64,000 nucleotides of DNA from Chlorocebus sabaeus (GCF_047675955.1 NC_132915.1:45056526-45120525), one strand, 5' to 3'. Positions 46,715 through 58,449 are shown, counted from the first letter of the stretch. A program made the numbers and translations. The notes: generated from the letters alone by a model not told the origin.

Positions 46715-49273
46715 ATTAATGGTTTGACTCTATGTCCCCACCCAAATCTCATCCCGAACTGTACTCCCATAATTCTGGCGTGTTGTGGGAGAGACCTGGT
46801 GGGAGATAATTTAATCATGGGGGTGGTTTCCCACATACTGTTCTCATGACAGTGAATAAGTCTTATAAGATCTGATGGCTTGATAAGGGGAAACCCATTC
46901 CGCTTCATTCTGCTTCTCTCTCTTGCTGCCACCATATGAGATGTGCCTTTCACCTTCCACTGTAATTGTGAGGCCTCCTTAGCCATGTAGAACTATAAGT
47001 CCAATAAACCTCTTTCTTTTGTAAGTTGCTCAGTCTCAGGTATTTCTTTATCAGCAATGTGAAAATGGACTAATACAGTAAATTGGTACCAGTAGAGTGG
47101 GGCGTTGCTGAAAATATACCTGAAAATGTGAAAAGATACCTGAAAATGTGGAAGCGACTTTGGAACTGGGAAACAGGCAGAGGTTGAAACAGTTTGGAGG
47201 GCTCAGAAGAAGACAGGAAAATGTGGGAAAGCTTGGAACTTCCTAGAGACTTACTGAATGGCTTTGCCCAAAAGCCTGATAGATATATGAATAAGGTCCA
47301 GGCTGAGGTGGTCTCAGATGGAGATGAGGAACTTGTAGGGTATTGGAGCAGAGATTTGGGTGGGGACACAGCCAAACCATATCATTCCACCCTGACTCCC
47401 TCCCAAATCTCATGTCCTTGTCTTTACAAGGAAGGAATTTACAAAAGAAAGAGGTTTATTTGACTTATAGTTCCACATGGCTGAGGAGGCCTCACAATTA
47501 CAGTGGAAGGTGAAAGGCACGTCTCACATGGTGGCAGCAAGAGAGAGAAGGAGAATGAAGCGCAATGGGTTTCCCCTTATCAAGCCATCAGATCTCGTAA
47601 GACTTGCTTAAATGTAAACTTGTTACGTTTTAGCAAATAGAGTGGCGGTGTTTTGACCCTGCCCTAGAGATTTGTAGAACTTTGAACTTGAGAGAGATGA
47701 TTTAAGGTATCTGGTGGAAGAAATTTCTAAGCAGCAAAGCATTCAAGAGGTGACTTGGGTACTGTTAAAAGCATTTAGTTTTATAAGAGAAGCAGAGCAT
47801 AAAAGTTCAGAGAATGTGCAGCCTGACAATGTGATAGAAAGAAAAACCCATTTTCTGAGGAGAAATTCAAGTGGGTTGCAGAAATTTGCATAAGTAACGA
47901 TTATCTGAATCCCCAAGACAATGGAGAAAATGTCTCCAGGTCATGTCAGAGGTCTTCATGGAAGCCCTTCCCATCACAGGCCTGGAGGCTTAGGAGAAAA
48001 TGGTTTAGTTGACCAGTCCCAGGGTCCCCCATGCTGTGGTCAGCCTAGGGGCTTGATTCCCTGCGTCCCAGCTGCTCCAGCCGTGGGGCTGAAAGGGGCC
48101 AACGTAGAGCTTGGGCCATGGCTTCAGAGGTGTAAGCCCCAAGCCTTGGCAACTTCCACATGGTGTTGAGCCAACGAGTGCACAGAAGTGAAGAATTAGG
48201 GTTTGAGAACCTCTGCCTAGATTTCAGAAGATGTATGGAAATGCCAGGATACCCAGGCAGAAGTTTGCTGCAGGTGTGGGGCTCTTATGGAGAACTTCTG
48301 CTAGGGTGGTGCGAAAGGGAAATGTGGGGGAGGAGCCACCACACAGAGTCGCTATTGGGGCACCTGCCTGGTGGAGCTGTGAGAAGAGGGCCACTGTCCT
48401 CCAGACCCCAGAATGGTAGATCCACTGACAGCTTGCACTGTTCACTTGGAAAAGCCACTGACACTCAATGCCAGCCCTTGAAAACAGCCAGAGGGAGGCT
48501 GTACCCTGCAAAGCCACAGGGGCGGAGCTGCCCAAGATCATGGGAACCCATCTCTTGCATCAGCGTGACCTGGATATGAGACATGAAGTCAAAGGAGATC
48601 ATTTTGGAGCTTTAACGTTTCACTGCCCTCCTGGATTTTGGACTTGCATGGGGCCTGTAGCCCCTTTGTTTTGGCCAATTCCTCCCATTTGGAATGGCTG
48701 TATTTACCCGATGCCTGTACCCACATTGTATCTAGGAAGTAACTAACTTGCTTTTAATTTTACAGGCTCATAGATGAAGGGACTTGCCTTGTCTCAGATG
48801 AGACTTTGGACTGTGGACTTTTGAGTTAATGCTGAAATGAGTTAAGACTTTGGGGGACTGTTGGAAAGGCATGATTGGTTTGAAATGTGAGGACATGAGA
48901 TTTGGGAGGGAGTCAGGGTGGAATGATATGGTTTGGCTGTGTCCCCACCGAAATCTCTGATTTGTACTCCCATAATTCCCATGTGTTGTGGGAGGGACCC
49001 AGTGGGAGATAATTGAATCATGGGGTTGGTTTCCCTCTTACTGTGGTAGTGAATAAGTCTCACAAGATTTGATGGTTTGATAAGGGGAAACCTGTTTTGC
49101 TTGAGTCTTATTTTCTCTCTGCCACTGCCATATGTGAGACGTGCCTTTCGTCTTCCACCATGATTGTGAGGCTTCCCAAGCCATGTGGAACTGTAAGCCC
49201 AATAAACCTGTTTCTTTTGTAAATTGCCCAGTCCCGGGTGTGTCTTTATCAGCAGTGTGAAAACAGACTAATA
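46715..49273 (+). mobile_element. THE1/MST-type MaLR provirus with both LTRs
   Basis: 5' LTR 46715-47077 and 3' LTR 48924-49273, each about 350-360 bp, both running from atggtttg...tgtccccacc through ccataattc, gataaggggaaacc and aataaacct to the actaata end. The internal region between them lacks gag-pol-env coding capacity, as expected for nonautonomous MaLRs. Its length without the inverted patch is about 1.59 kb, close to a THE1-type interior. Open frames inside are fragments and are not genes. Inserted in an older L1. Confidence 0.85.
47351..47605 (-). mobile_element. Inverted MaLR patch inside the provirus
   Basis: Reverse-oriented copy of MaLR pieces: first the start of an LTR joined to its internal-region end (gagatttgggtggggacaca ... 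ttccaccctgactccctccc), then, after a jump, the 3' half of an LTR (aaagaggtttatttgactta ... atcagatctcgtaagactt). The host internal sequence resumes at gcttaaatgtaaacttgtta. Looks like a second, internally deleted antisense MaLR or a rearranged inversion. Confidence 0.75.
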
Positions 49274-49360
49274 ATAACGGCCTCCAGCTGTGTCCATGTT
49301 GCTGCAAAGGATATGATTTCATTCTTTTTCATTGCTGTGTATTAGGAGTAGTTACTGTTA

Positions 49361-50282
49361 ACATTTGAATATGTATTTCCCCTCCCTCCCTCCCTCCTGC
49401 CTTCCTCCTTTCCTCCTGTCCATCCACTAATAGACTTACAAATGATATTGATAATATCATAGAGTACATAAGTTTATATCATCATTTAAAAGTCAATTTG
49501 ATATAACATCGGACTTACAGAAAAGTGGGAAGTACATAACAAAGAGCTTTTCTTTTTGCTGAACAGTTTGAGAGCTGGTTGATAGTATGATGCTGTGCCA
49601 CTCCCTCTTGTTTTAGTGTGCATTTCAAAGACTGCATATTTTAGTGTGCATTTCAAAGTTGCATTCTGGTTATTCTCCTGTATAAACAGAAGGCAACTGT
49701 CAACATTAGGAAATCAACATGGATACATTACTGTCTTTCAGATACCATGAAACTTTCCCTAGTTGTCCCAACGGCGTTCTTTATATAGCAAAAGGATGTA
49801 GTTTAGAATTATGTGTTGCATTTAATCATGTTTTTTTAGTCTCCTGTATAGAAGAGTTCCTCAGTCTTTTCTTGGCCACGATCTTGGCTTTCTTGAAGAT
49901 TGCAGGCCAGTTATTTGTAGAATATCCCTTAGTTTTGATTTGTCTGGTGTTTCCTCATGATTAGGTTCAGCTTGTACATCTTTTACAGGAAAACTCACAG
50001 AAGTGATACTGTACTTTGCTTATGATACAGTGTCATAATTTCATTTTTAAAAAAGTTTTACTTTTTGAGGGTTTTTCCATTTCTGTTAATATTCTTTTAG
50101 AGAATGATTTTTAAGTTCTGAGTAACATTTAATTATTTGTATATTCCATAATTTAAGCAATTCACAACAGGATATTTTAATCATAGGACAGGTAGCAGGA
50201 ATATCAGTTCAGCTTTGATTTGTAATTGACTCATTGTCCTTTGAATCATGTTAAATTATGAGAAGTATCTTAATTATTTTAG
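49361..50282 (+). other. Intron G-H, 3' end
   Basis: A pyrimidine-rich simple repeat is at 49379-49430 (ccctccctccctccctcctg). A 20-bp direct repeat, ttttagtgtgcatttcaaag, is at 49611-49630 and 49639-49658. The remainder is unassigned and ends at the acceptor of candidate exon H. Confidence 0.7.
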
Positions 50283-50380
50283 CCAAGCAGGAAATTGAAA
50301 TGACGGAATCTTGGGGAAATCTCTTTAGTAAATATTCTGAAAATTCTGAAGTGAAGGAAGATGTTTGTTATGAGGCAGAA
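50283..50380 (+). CDS. CCDC171: CCDC171 candidate exon H
   Basis: Candidate exon found by reading splice sites, not by firm recall of the protein. The acceptor is ttaattattttag and the donor is gtatgt. The first two bases (cc) complete exon G's leftover g into an Ala codon, then 32 codons run open: KQEIEMTESWGNLFSKYSEN, followed by SEVKEDVCYEAE. The peptide is acidic and helix-compatible. Length 98 bp, entering in phase 1 and leaving in phase 0. An open frame of this size is not rare by chance (roughly one in five), so the main support is phase match plus both splice sites. It could be constitutive, or an alternative exon that changes the downstream frame. Confidence 0.62.
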
Positions 50381-51724
50381 GTATGTTTTTATCTTTTTGT
50401 ACTTCTTGTTTTTTGTTTTTGAGAACTTGCTAAAAATTAAACCAATTTTAAATATTGGGATTACAAATTAATAGCATCACTGACCCTTTTTCTTCTTAGC
50501 CCCAGGAAAACTGTGGTGCATGTATGCCAATACTAAGCTTTTAATAATAACTGTGTGGCTTTTCATGTTATCTTTGTTCTAAGGTAAAAAACATTTAGTC
50601 TTTTTAAAGAGTAGGTTTTTATCTGTTTAGAGTAAGTTCTGAATTGTATGCATAGTATTAACTAAGAAAGAAAATATACTGTAAAACATGTTGGATATAC
50701 GGTAAAGTATTGGTTAAGAACTTGAACTCTAAATTTGAATCTAGGCACCATTGTTTCCTATTTGTGTGTTATTGGGCAAATCACTTAATCTCGTTTCAGC
50801 CTCAGTATTCTAATCTGTAAAATTTGGCTAATAAAAGTTCCTAGCTTTTCTTTACATTAAGAAGAAATATAACCTGCCTAGTGTTTGTAAATGTCCTGTA
50901 AATGTTCATTGTTTTATTTCTTTCTTGTGTACTGATGTCTTAATGGGACCAGCATATTACTTCTTACCTTTTCATGAAATAGGAAGTTCAATAATGATAG
51001 CTTGAATTCAATGCATAGAAAGTGCTAAAGGTGGCTGCCCCTGCTACCTTCCTAAACTTTGATGATGAACTTATAGGCAGTGGGCAAAGACCCCAGTTTT
51101 CATGTTGCCTCTGTAAATACTGGACAGGTGGCAACCTTCTTGCTTTCATTATAGTGTTTGCCCACTTGAGATAAATTACCTCTTCTTGGTATCCAAATGG
51201 TGTGCCTGCAAGAGATCATTTACCTCAAACAGGGGAGAATGTTACTTCCACCGAAGGGTTAGGATATCAATCATTACGGGAATGGACTAAAGAATTCTTT
51301 AGATAGCTGGACTTTTTGATATGACTGGTCCAGACTAAAATTCTCAAGATAGAAACAAATGTGCTGATTTGCTTTGAAATATCTCTGAACAAACACAGGA
51401 ATAGATGGATATAAGTAGAATGTTAACATATTTTGTCACACATTTCCTCTGTAATTACATCTTAATTATCTAGAAGATAGATGACCCAAATATACCCCTG
51501 CTAGTACAACTCAGAACTTTTTTTATTGCGTACTTTGAGTTAACTTTCTAGAGGTCATAGCGACCCTTTCAAGCAAATTAAGCCTAGGTTGTGTTCAACT
51601 TAACACTGAGGTTTCATACTAAGGAAGTTCAAAATGGTAAGAAAATATACTGGTATTGATAAACAGTTATTGGCATATATTTAAAAGCGCTGAGGGTTTA
51701 TTGAGTCTTAAAAAATTATAAAAA
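50381..51724 (+). other. Intron after candidate exon H: MIR and unassigned
   Basis: MIR on the + strand at about 50700-50915 (aacttgaactctaaatttga, gggcaaatcacttaatctcg). The rest is not assigned. No exon with plausible splice sites seen. Confidence 0.6.
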
Positions 51725-51895
51725 GTATCTTGCTGCTCCCTGTGGTCCATGGACCAAGAGCATTGGCGTCAACTGGGAATGTGATACAAATGCATAATCT
51801 CAGACTCCACTCCAGACCTACTTAATCAGAATGTGCATTTTAACAAGATCCTCAAGTGATTAATATGCACAGTCAAGTTTGAGAAGAGACTTAGA
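51725..51895 (+). mobile_element. MER5A-type hAT MITE
   Basis: tggtccatggaccaagagca ... ctccactccagacctactta, atcagaatgtgcattttaac, and tcaagtttgagaag follow the MER5A consensus end to end. Confidence 0.75.
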
Positions 51896-52914
51896 GGGTT
51901 ATATTATTTTGTTATTTTAAAAAATTGTTTTGTGAATAGGATTTTGTTATTTATATAACTTCATTCATATCTGGAACTGAAACAAGCACAATTGGAGTAT
52001 CATTTCTGGTGCTTCAGCTGCTAGTGTCTATTTTGCGGAGTCATAATTTAACTTACAGATTTAAAAGAAATTTGTGATTTCTTATATTATTACTTTCACA
52101 TTTTCCCATATTTTTTCAAACAGTTTATTATGAAAAATTATAAGCATGCAGAAAAGTTGAAAGAGTTTTACAGTGAACAGATATTTTGTATTTTAAATTG
52201 TAATTTTATTTGCCTATCAGTTTTTAAGAGCAATTTTCAAATGGATAATTCTGCCTTGGAAGTTTTCATGACTAAGCAAAAATCTTACTTTCACGTCTTT
52301 TATAGAATATATTTTATAATGCAGATCTAAAATAATATAAAAAATCAAAATAATTTTAGGAAGCATAGATGAGGCTTGAACACATTTTGTAGTTTATGGG
52401 TAATTTCTGGGCAACTTCTAAGAGCCTGAAGGTTTTTTTTTAGAAAGCTAAGCTGGATATCCAGATACTACCTAACAAAGCAACATAGTTATCTTTTCAG
52501 GTTTTTGTAAAAGAATAAAAGAAAATATTTTCCTTCAAATCTGTACTAAAATATTACAGATATATTTAGAAAAATTTTTTACCCCTTTTTCCAGAAAAAA
52601 TATAGCAGCTTATAGATATTTATAAAATATGACAACATAATATTCATTAAAACCTAAGCAGAAAAAGGAGCAAATTCAAGCCAGGAATGACATTGAAGAA
52701 GTCAACTATGATGGCGTAGACACTTGTGTTCACATTTTGGTCTGAGGATTCAGTTGCGAATTATGTTATTAAAGAAAAATCAAAATTTAGGAAAAATACA
52801 GATGTTCCTTGGGCTAAGAGTAGATAGGAAACTGTTCTGCAGCTCTTAGTAAAAAGAGATATCAAGTGGTAGAATGAACAGCATTCTCAGTAATATCAGA
52901 CATAGAACTTTTTC
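51896..52914 (+). other. Intron segment, unassigned
   Basis: About 1 kb AT-rich. I recognise no repeat or exon. Confidence 0.55.
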
Positions 52915-54183
52915 TTTTAAACCAAATGTATTGGGATATAATTTACATGCAATAACGTGTGCTCATTTAACTGTAAAATTTGACTAGTTGTGAAAAATGT
53001 ATACACTAGAATGTATACAAGACAATGTATAGCACATTGTCTTCACCTGTTTTGGAGTCAATCACCCCTGCTCCTACCTGGTCTAAGGCAACCACTGGTG
53101 TCTTCTCTGTCACTTTAGTTTTTTCTGTTCAAGAATTTCATAAATCTTATAAAAATGGAGTCATACAGTGCAAAGGAGTGTGGCTGAACTGCACAGGTGG
53201 AGGGAACAGTTCCCAAAGGCTGTCCTCACTTCTGACACCACAAATTCAGGGGTCCCTAGGGCCACCCTCACTTCAGGCTAGCTGGCTACAAATTTGGGGT
53301 CCCACATGGATTCCTTCAGGTTGGACAGTTTTCTGAAACAACTCATAGAACTCAGGAAATTTATATTTAGGATTACAGTTTTATTATAACAAAAGGAAAC
53401 AAATTAGAACCAGCCAAAGGAAGAGACATATAGGGTGAAGTCTGGGACGGCTCCAAATGCGAAGCTTCTGTTGTCCTCAGGATGTGTTACCTTCCCAATA
53501 TTGATATATGATAACATGCATGGAGTATGACCAACCCACTGGAGCTTTGATGTCCAGAGTTCTTAATTGAAGCTTCATTATATAAGCATGATTGAATGGA
53601 TCATGCTCCACATTGTTGACCTCAATATGTAGCTCTCTTCCTCTTCTTGAAGATTGGGGTGATACCATATGACTCAAAGCCCCAACACGCTAATCATATG
53701 GTTGGTCTTTCAGGCATGGCCAGCCCCTATCCAGAGTTAGCATAAGCTATCAGATGCTCAGCATAAGTCATATAATTACAAACTATCAGATGTGGTCCTA
53801 GGGGCCACCACGAATACAAAAAACACTAATCACTCCAGAAATGCCAAAGTTTTAGAGGTTATCTCCCAGGAGCTGGGAAAATGGCCAGACTTCTCCTTAG
53901 GTGAGGCCAAATTTCGTACTACCCATACAATATGTATTCTTATATATCTGGATTCATCTACTTCGCATGGTTTTGAGATTCACCTGTATTACCTGTGACC
54001 GTAGTTTGTTCTTTGTTGTTGCTAATATTTCATTCTATGGTTATACCAAAGTTTGTTCATTCATTAACTTATTGATGGTCAGTAGAGTTGTTTCTGCTTT
54101 AGAGTATTATGAATAAATCTGATGTGAATATTCATATACATGTCTTTTGCTGGACGTATGTTTTTATTTCCTTTGAGTAGGTA
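52915..54183 (-). mobile_element. Old L1 3' end, antisense, split by an LTR
   Basis: L1 3'UTR signature (attgggatataatttacatg, ataaaaatggagtcataca) to about 53170, resuming at about 53930 (cttcgcatggttttgagatt, tattgatggtcagtagagtt) and ending gtatgtttttatttcctttg. Confidence 0.65.
53172..53925 (-). mobile_element. LTR-like insertion, family uncertain, antisense
   Basis: Roughly 750 bp between the two halves of the L1, flanked by cataca on both sides. The tract gattacagttttattataac, the phrase cttcattatataagcatgat and aatcatatggttggtctttc are typical of an ERVL-like solo LTR read in reverse. Exact name not determined. Confidence 0.5.
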
Positions 54184-54224
54184 CTCAAAGGCTTGGAATT
54201 CTTGGGCTGTAAGCCTGTGTTTTG

Positions 54225-55800
54225 CTTGAAGAAATGAGCCATGAAAGTATCTGAGGGGAAAGGGTGGTAGTTGGGGAAAGGACATTCTAAGCAGAGGGAA
54301 TTGAGGTGCGGAAACCCTAACAAAGGAACGTGCTTGATATTTTTAGGAATGGCAAGGAGGCCCAAGTGGCAGAACCAGAGTCAATAGTGGGAGAAAGGTG
54401 GAAGATGATGTCAGAGAGATAGCAAGGGCAGGGTGAACACCTGCACCCATATTATGTAGATCCTTGTAAACTATGGTAAGAACTTTAGATTTTATTCAGG
54501 ATGAGATGGGATACTATGGAAAAGTTTTGAGTGGAAGAATGACAAGATCTGATTTAACCTTTTAAAGGATTATCTCTGACTTCTATGAGTAATTGAAGGT
54601 GTAGGTAGTAAGGGTACAGTGTTCTAAGGTGAGGAACAATGGTAGCTCGGAATAGTATAACATCTTTGCATTGGTTATTGGCTAGAGTCTGGAAATATTT
54701 TGAAGATAGAGCTGATAGGGTTTGCTGATGTATGTTGAATGTGAGGTGTGAAAGAAAGATAGGAATCAAGAATGGCTTCAAGGTTTTCGTCTTAGGCAAA
54801 TGGTAAATTGAAGCAAGAGTTACTGAAATGGGGAGATTAGAGAAGGAACAAGTAGGAAGAGAAAATCAAGAGTTTTTTTTGACATATTACGTCTGAGAAA
54901 TATATTAGACACCTAAGTGTCAAGTAGGTGGCTGGATATCTGAATTTAAGAAAAATGTCATGACAGATAAAATTGTAAGTGCTCTCAGTATAAGTGTTAT
55001 TTAAATAACATGTGCTATTGGATGAAGTCATATAGGGTAGTGATTTTAACCCTGGTTGTACATTAGAATTACCTGTGGAGCTTTTTTAAAATAGTGAAGC
55101 CTGCATTCCACCCAGATTTTGGCTGGGGTGGGACATAACTGCCTTGGGGAGTCAGTATAGCTAGAAGAGCTCTGAGGATTTGTGGACCTTTCAACATTTA
55201 GAGGTTAGGAAATGAGGAGGATATAGCAAAGGATTCTGAAGAATAGCCAATGAGTTAGTTGGTGAACCCTGATGGTAACCTATAAGCCAGATAAAGTGTT
55301 TCACAAGTAGGAGTGTAATTAATCATGTGGAATGCTGCTGCTAAGGTGAATATGATGAGGATTGAGGAATCCAAATTTGGCAAGATGGAGATAACTGATG
55401 ACCTTGAAAGGACTGCTTTGATGGAGTAGTTGAGACAAAGTCCGGCTGCAGTCTGTTAAAGAGAAAGTGAGTTGTGTTAAAGACAGTTTTTATGAAAGGC
55501 AAGCAGATACATTGAGTTGGAGCAGGAGCAATATTTAGGGGTCAAGGGAGGTTTTTGTTTTAAGATGAGCGGTAATTCAATGTGTTTGTGTGGTAAGGGG
55601 AATGATTCAATGAATGAAAGAAAAAAAATCTTAATACATGAAGGAAGGCACAATTGGCAGATGTAAAGTCTCTGAGTAGATGAAAGGGATGGGATCCAGT
55701 GCACAAAAGTGGGGAGGAATGTTGGCACAAACAGTTTAGGTATTGTAACAGGAGGGAAGGCAGAGTATGTGGGTACAGATGCAGGTAGGTTGGTAGATTT
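54225..55800 (-). mobile_element. Long L2 (CR1-clade) RT remnant, antisense
   Basis: About 1.6 kb that on the minus strand is collinear with the L2 reverse transcriptase region (the reverse of gatttgctgatgtatgttga, ttggatatctg, aatgctgctgctaaggt and ggtcaagggaggttttt). All frames are broken. A MER5A-like fragment is inserted at about 55035-55140 (ttaaccctggttgtacatta). Confidence 0.6.
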
Positions 55801-56880
55801 GATAGTAGATATATGTGAAAATTATTTTCTGCTTGCTACTATTTAGTGAAATAAGACTATCAATTGAGATGGAGGAGGGTGAGAAGATATTAGTTATTTG
55901 AGAAGCGAAGAAAGTGAGAAATAATCATTCAGGTGAGTGGGAGATTAAGTTCATCAGATGATCAACTGCTTGGGTGTCAGGGCATAGGAGGTTTTTATTT
56001 AATCAGGGTGGGGGTTTGCCAGGTAAATACAATGGAAAGAAAGAGCAGCAAGGAACTCGAAAGTATATGCAAGAGAATAGTTATAATTGTTGGGAGAAAA
56101 TTCTCCACAGGTCTTGTGTTTTTGCATATTTTGTGAGCAGAGGCACTGACAGCTTTCTATTTATTTATTTATTAGCTATCTTTTCAAGGAAGTTTATGTA
56201 GCAAACAACTTTGGAAAATGAAGACAGTACCCCCCTCCAGAGCAGAGGACACATTTTGTTTACTTTCCAGTATAATGAAAATAATGTTTCCCTTGGGGGA
56301 AAGATCGGGCAGGTTTGTTTTCAGCTCATTGTAAAAGATTTGGCCTTCCTAAGTTCTGGATTCCTCAGCTATGACACAAACCCACGACATGCACAGCATT
56401 AGCCTAGGACACTCTGTGTCACCTCCATGGGACTTGGGGAGCAAGAGGAACTGTAGTGCATATGAAGCTCCTGCTGTTTCCTATGCCATGAGTGTCAAAG
56501 CCGCTTGTCTCTCACCCAGGAGTCTTGTGTTTTTTGCCAACATTCATGAAATTTTTTAGCTTGAAAATAAGGTGACCTCCAACTCCTGGGCTCAAGGGAT
56601 CCTCCTGCCTCAGCCTCCAGAGTAGCTGGGATTATAGGTGTATACCACCATGCTTGGCTTCAATTTTACTTTATATATGTATTTTTTTATTGTAGAAAAT
56701 GATGATAGGGTAGTAAGTTTCATATTACAATAAATTAGCAGAAGGGCAATAGAAATATGAGATATTGGAGAAAACAAATGAGGCAGAATTTCTGATTGTT
56801 AGGGAAGAGCTTGTTCATGTGTTTTAAAAATGTATTATGGTAAGGGCCAACTCTTCCTGCATTTAGATTTTCTTGGTTAC
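55801..56880 (+). other. Intron segment with one Alu fragment
   Basis: A truncated antisense Alu piece lies at about 56571-56660 (ctccaactcctgggctcaag ... taccaccatgcttggct). Otherwise unassigned; short open frames lack support. Confidence 0.6.
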
Positions 56881-57228
56881 ATTTAATTTAATTTAATTTA
56901 ATTTAATTTAATTTAATTTAATTTAATTTTTTTTTGAGATAGGGTCTCTCTCTCTGTCTGTCACCCAGGCTGGAGTACAGTGGTGCAATCATAGCTCACT
57001 GCAGCTTTGAATTCCTGGGCCCAAGGGATCCTCCTGCCTGAGCCTCCTGAGTAGCTAGGACTACACATGTGTGCTACCACACTCAGCTGATTTCTAAGGT
57101 TTGTTTTTTGTAGAGATGGGAATCTTACTATGTTGTCCAGACTAGTCTCAAACTCCTGGCCTCAAGCGATCCTTTTGCCTTGACCTCACAAAGTACTAGG
57201 ATTACAGGTGTGAGCCACTGCACCTGGT
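56881..57228 (-). mobile_element. AluJ-type with (TTTAA)n tail, antisense
   Basis: The poly-A tail has become a pentanucleotide array, ttaatttaatttaatttaat, about ten units at 56881-56929. It is followed by gagatagggtctctctctct through gagccactgcacctggtc. Confidence 0.9.
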
Positions 57229-57369
57229 CTCTACTGGTTATATTTAAAGGAGGGATGTGTCAGGTTTTTTTTTTTTTTTTTAATGCCAAAATTTACAGCA
57301 TACAACTGGTTACAAATACATGATGAAAATTTTTTAGATGTCAACTTAAAAATGTGTGAGGGCATACAT

Positions 57370-57872
57370 ACCAGGTTCCTATTATTGGGCTAACAACTTG
57401 TCATAATCTTTGGTTGAAGACAACATGAATTTATTATCAGATAGTTTTGGAGATCAGATGTCTGAAATAGGTCTTATCGGGCTAAAATCAAGGTGTTGGC
57501 AGGGCTATATTCCTTCTCAAGGCTGTAAGGGTGAATTTGATTGTTTCTGCAGCTTTTAGAAGCCATCTGCTTTCCTTAGTTTATAACCCTTTATTCCATC
57601 TTCAAAGCCAGCAGCATCGCATCTGCAAGTCTCTCTCTAACTCTGACCTCCTTTTCTGTGTACCACTTTAAATGACTCTTGTAATTATGTTGGGTCTACT
57701 TAAATAATCCAAGATAATCTTTTTATTTTAAAGTCCACTGATTAGCAAACTTCATTCCATCTACACTGTTAATTCCCTCTTGCTGTGTAACATAACACAG
57801 TCACAGGTTCCAGGGATTAGGATGTGGGCATCTTGAGCGAGGTCATTATTCTTCCTACCATAGCATACATAG
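57370..57872 (-). mobile_element. MLT1-type MaLR solo LTR, antisense
   Basis: On the + strand it ends caggttccagggattaggat, gtgggcatcttgag, gaggtcattattcttcctac, the reverse of the MLT1 5' end. Upstream are tccactgattagcaaacttc and ccatcttcaaagccagcagc, also in MLT1. Confidence 0.7.
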
Positions 57873-58054
57873 TTTAAAAAAAAATTACAGAGTACATTAG
57901 TGAAGACATTTAAAGACCACTGTCCTGCCTTTGGTATTTGACACTGCTGATCACTTCCTTCTTCCAGATTCTTTTGATGTACATGATGTCACTCCTGTTT
58001 CTCCTCCTTTCATGTCGTTGGGCCTTTCTGTTCAGTGCGTGTGTGCCCTATGGG

Positions 58055-58387
58055 CTCTTTTCCTTCCTTTCCTTTCCTTTCCTTTTCCTTTTCCTTTTCC
58101 TTTTTCCTTTCCTTTCCTTTCCTTTTCCCTTCTTTCCCTTCCTTCCCTTCCTTCTTCCTGCCCTCCCCTCCCCTCTCCTCCCCTCCCCCTTCCCTCCTCT
58201 CTCCTCCCCACTCCCCTCCCCTCCCCTTTCCTTCCTTCCTTCCTTCCTTCTTTCCTTCTTTCCTTCCTTCCTTCCTTCCTTCCTTCCTTCCTTCCTTCCT
58301 TCCTTCCTTCCTTCCTTCCTTCCTTCCTTCCTTCCTTTCTTCTTTCTCTTTCTTTTCTTTTTTTCTCTTTCTGTCTGTCTTGTCTTT

Positions 58388-58447
<60 letters not shown>

Positions 58448-58449
58448 TC
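58055..58449 (+). repeat. Long polypyrimidine tract: (TTTCC)n, (CCTTC)n, (CCTT)n, (CTTT)n
   Basis: About 395 bp with C and T only on the + strand apart from four G (58160, 58373, 58377, 58382). Successive blocks change unit: cctttcctttcctttcc, then CCCCT-rich, a CCTT array of over 80 bp, and a CTTT array of about 60 bp. It yields repetitive open frames on both strands that are not genes. Confidence 0.97.

Larger units (their letters stand above)
46407..49350 (-). mobile_element. 5'-truncated L1 3' end, antisense, split by a MaLR provirus
   Basis: Reverse-strand L1 3'UTR and ORF2 end (gatcagggagtacatgtgcc ... ttgcttatgataatgg at 46407-46714, resuming cggcctccagctgtgtccat at 49277-49350). Target site duplication gttactgtta at 46397-46406 and 49351-49360. 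The provirus between the halves inserted later. Confidence 0.8.

Noticed and set aside
47921..48746. Several open frames of 62-139 codons in the MaLR interior
   Set aside because: MaLR interiors are non-coding in THE1/MST elements; the frames are short, overlapping and match no retroviral protein I recognise.
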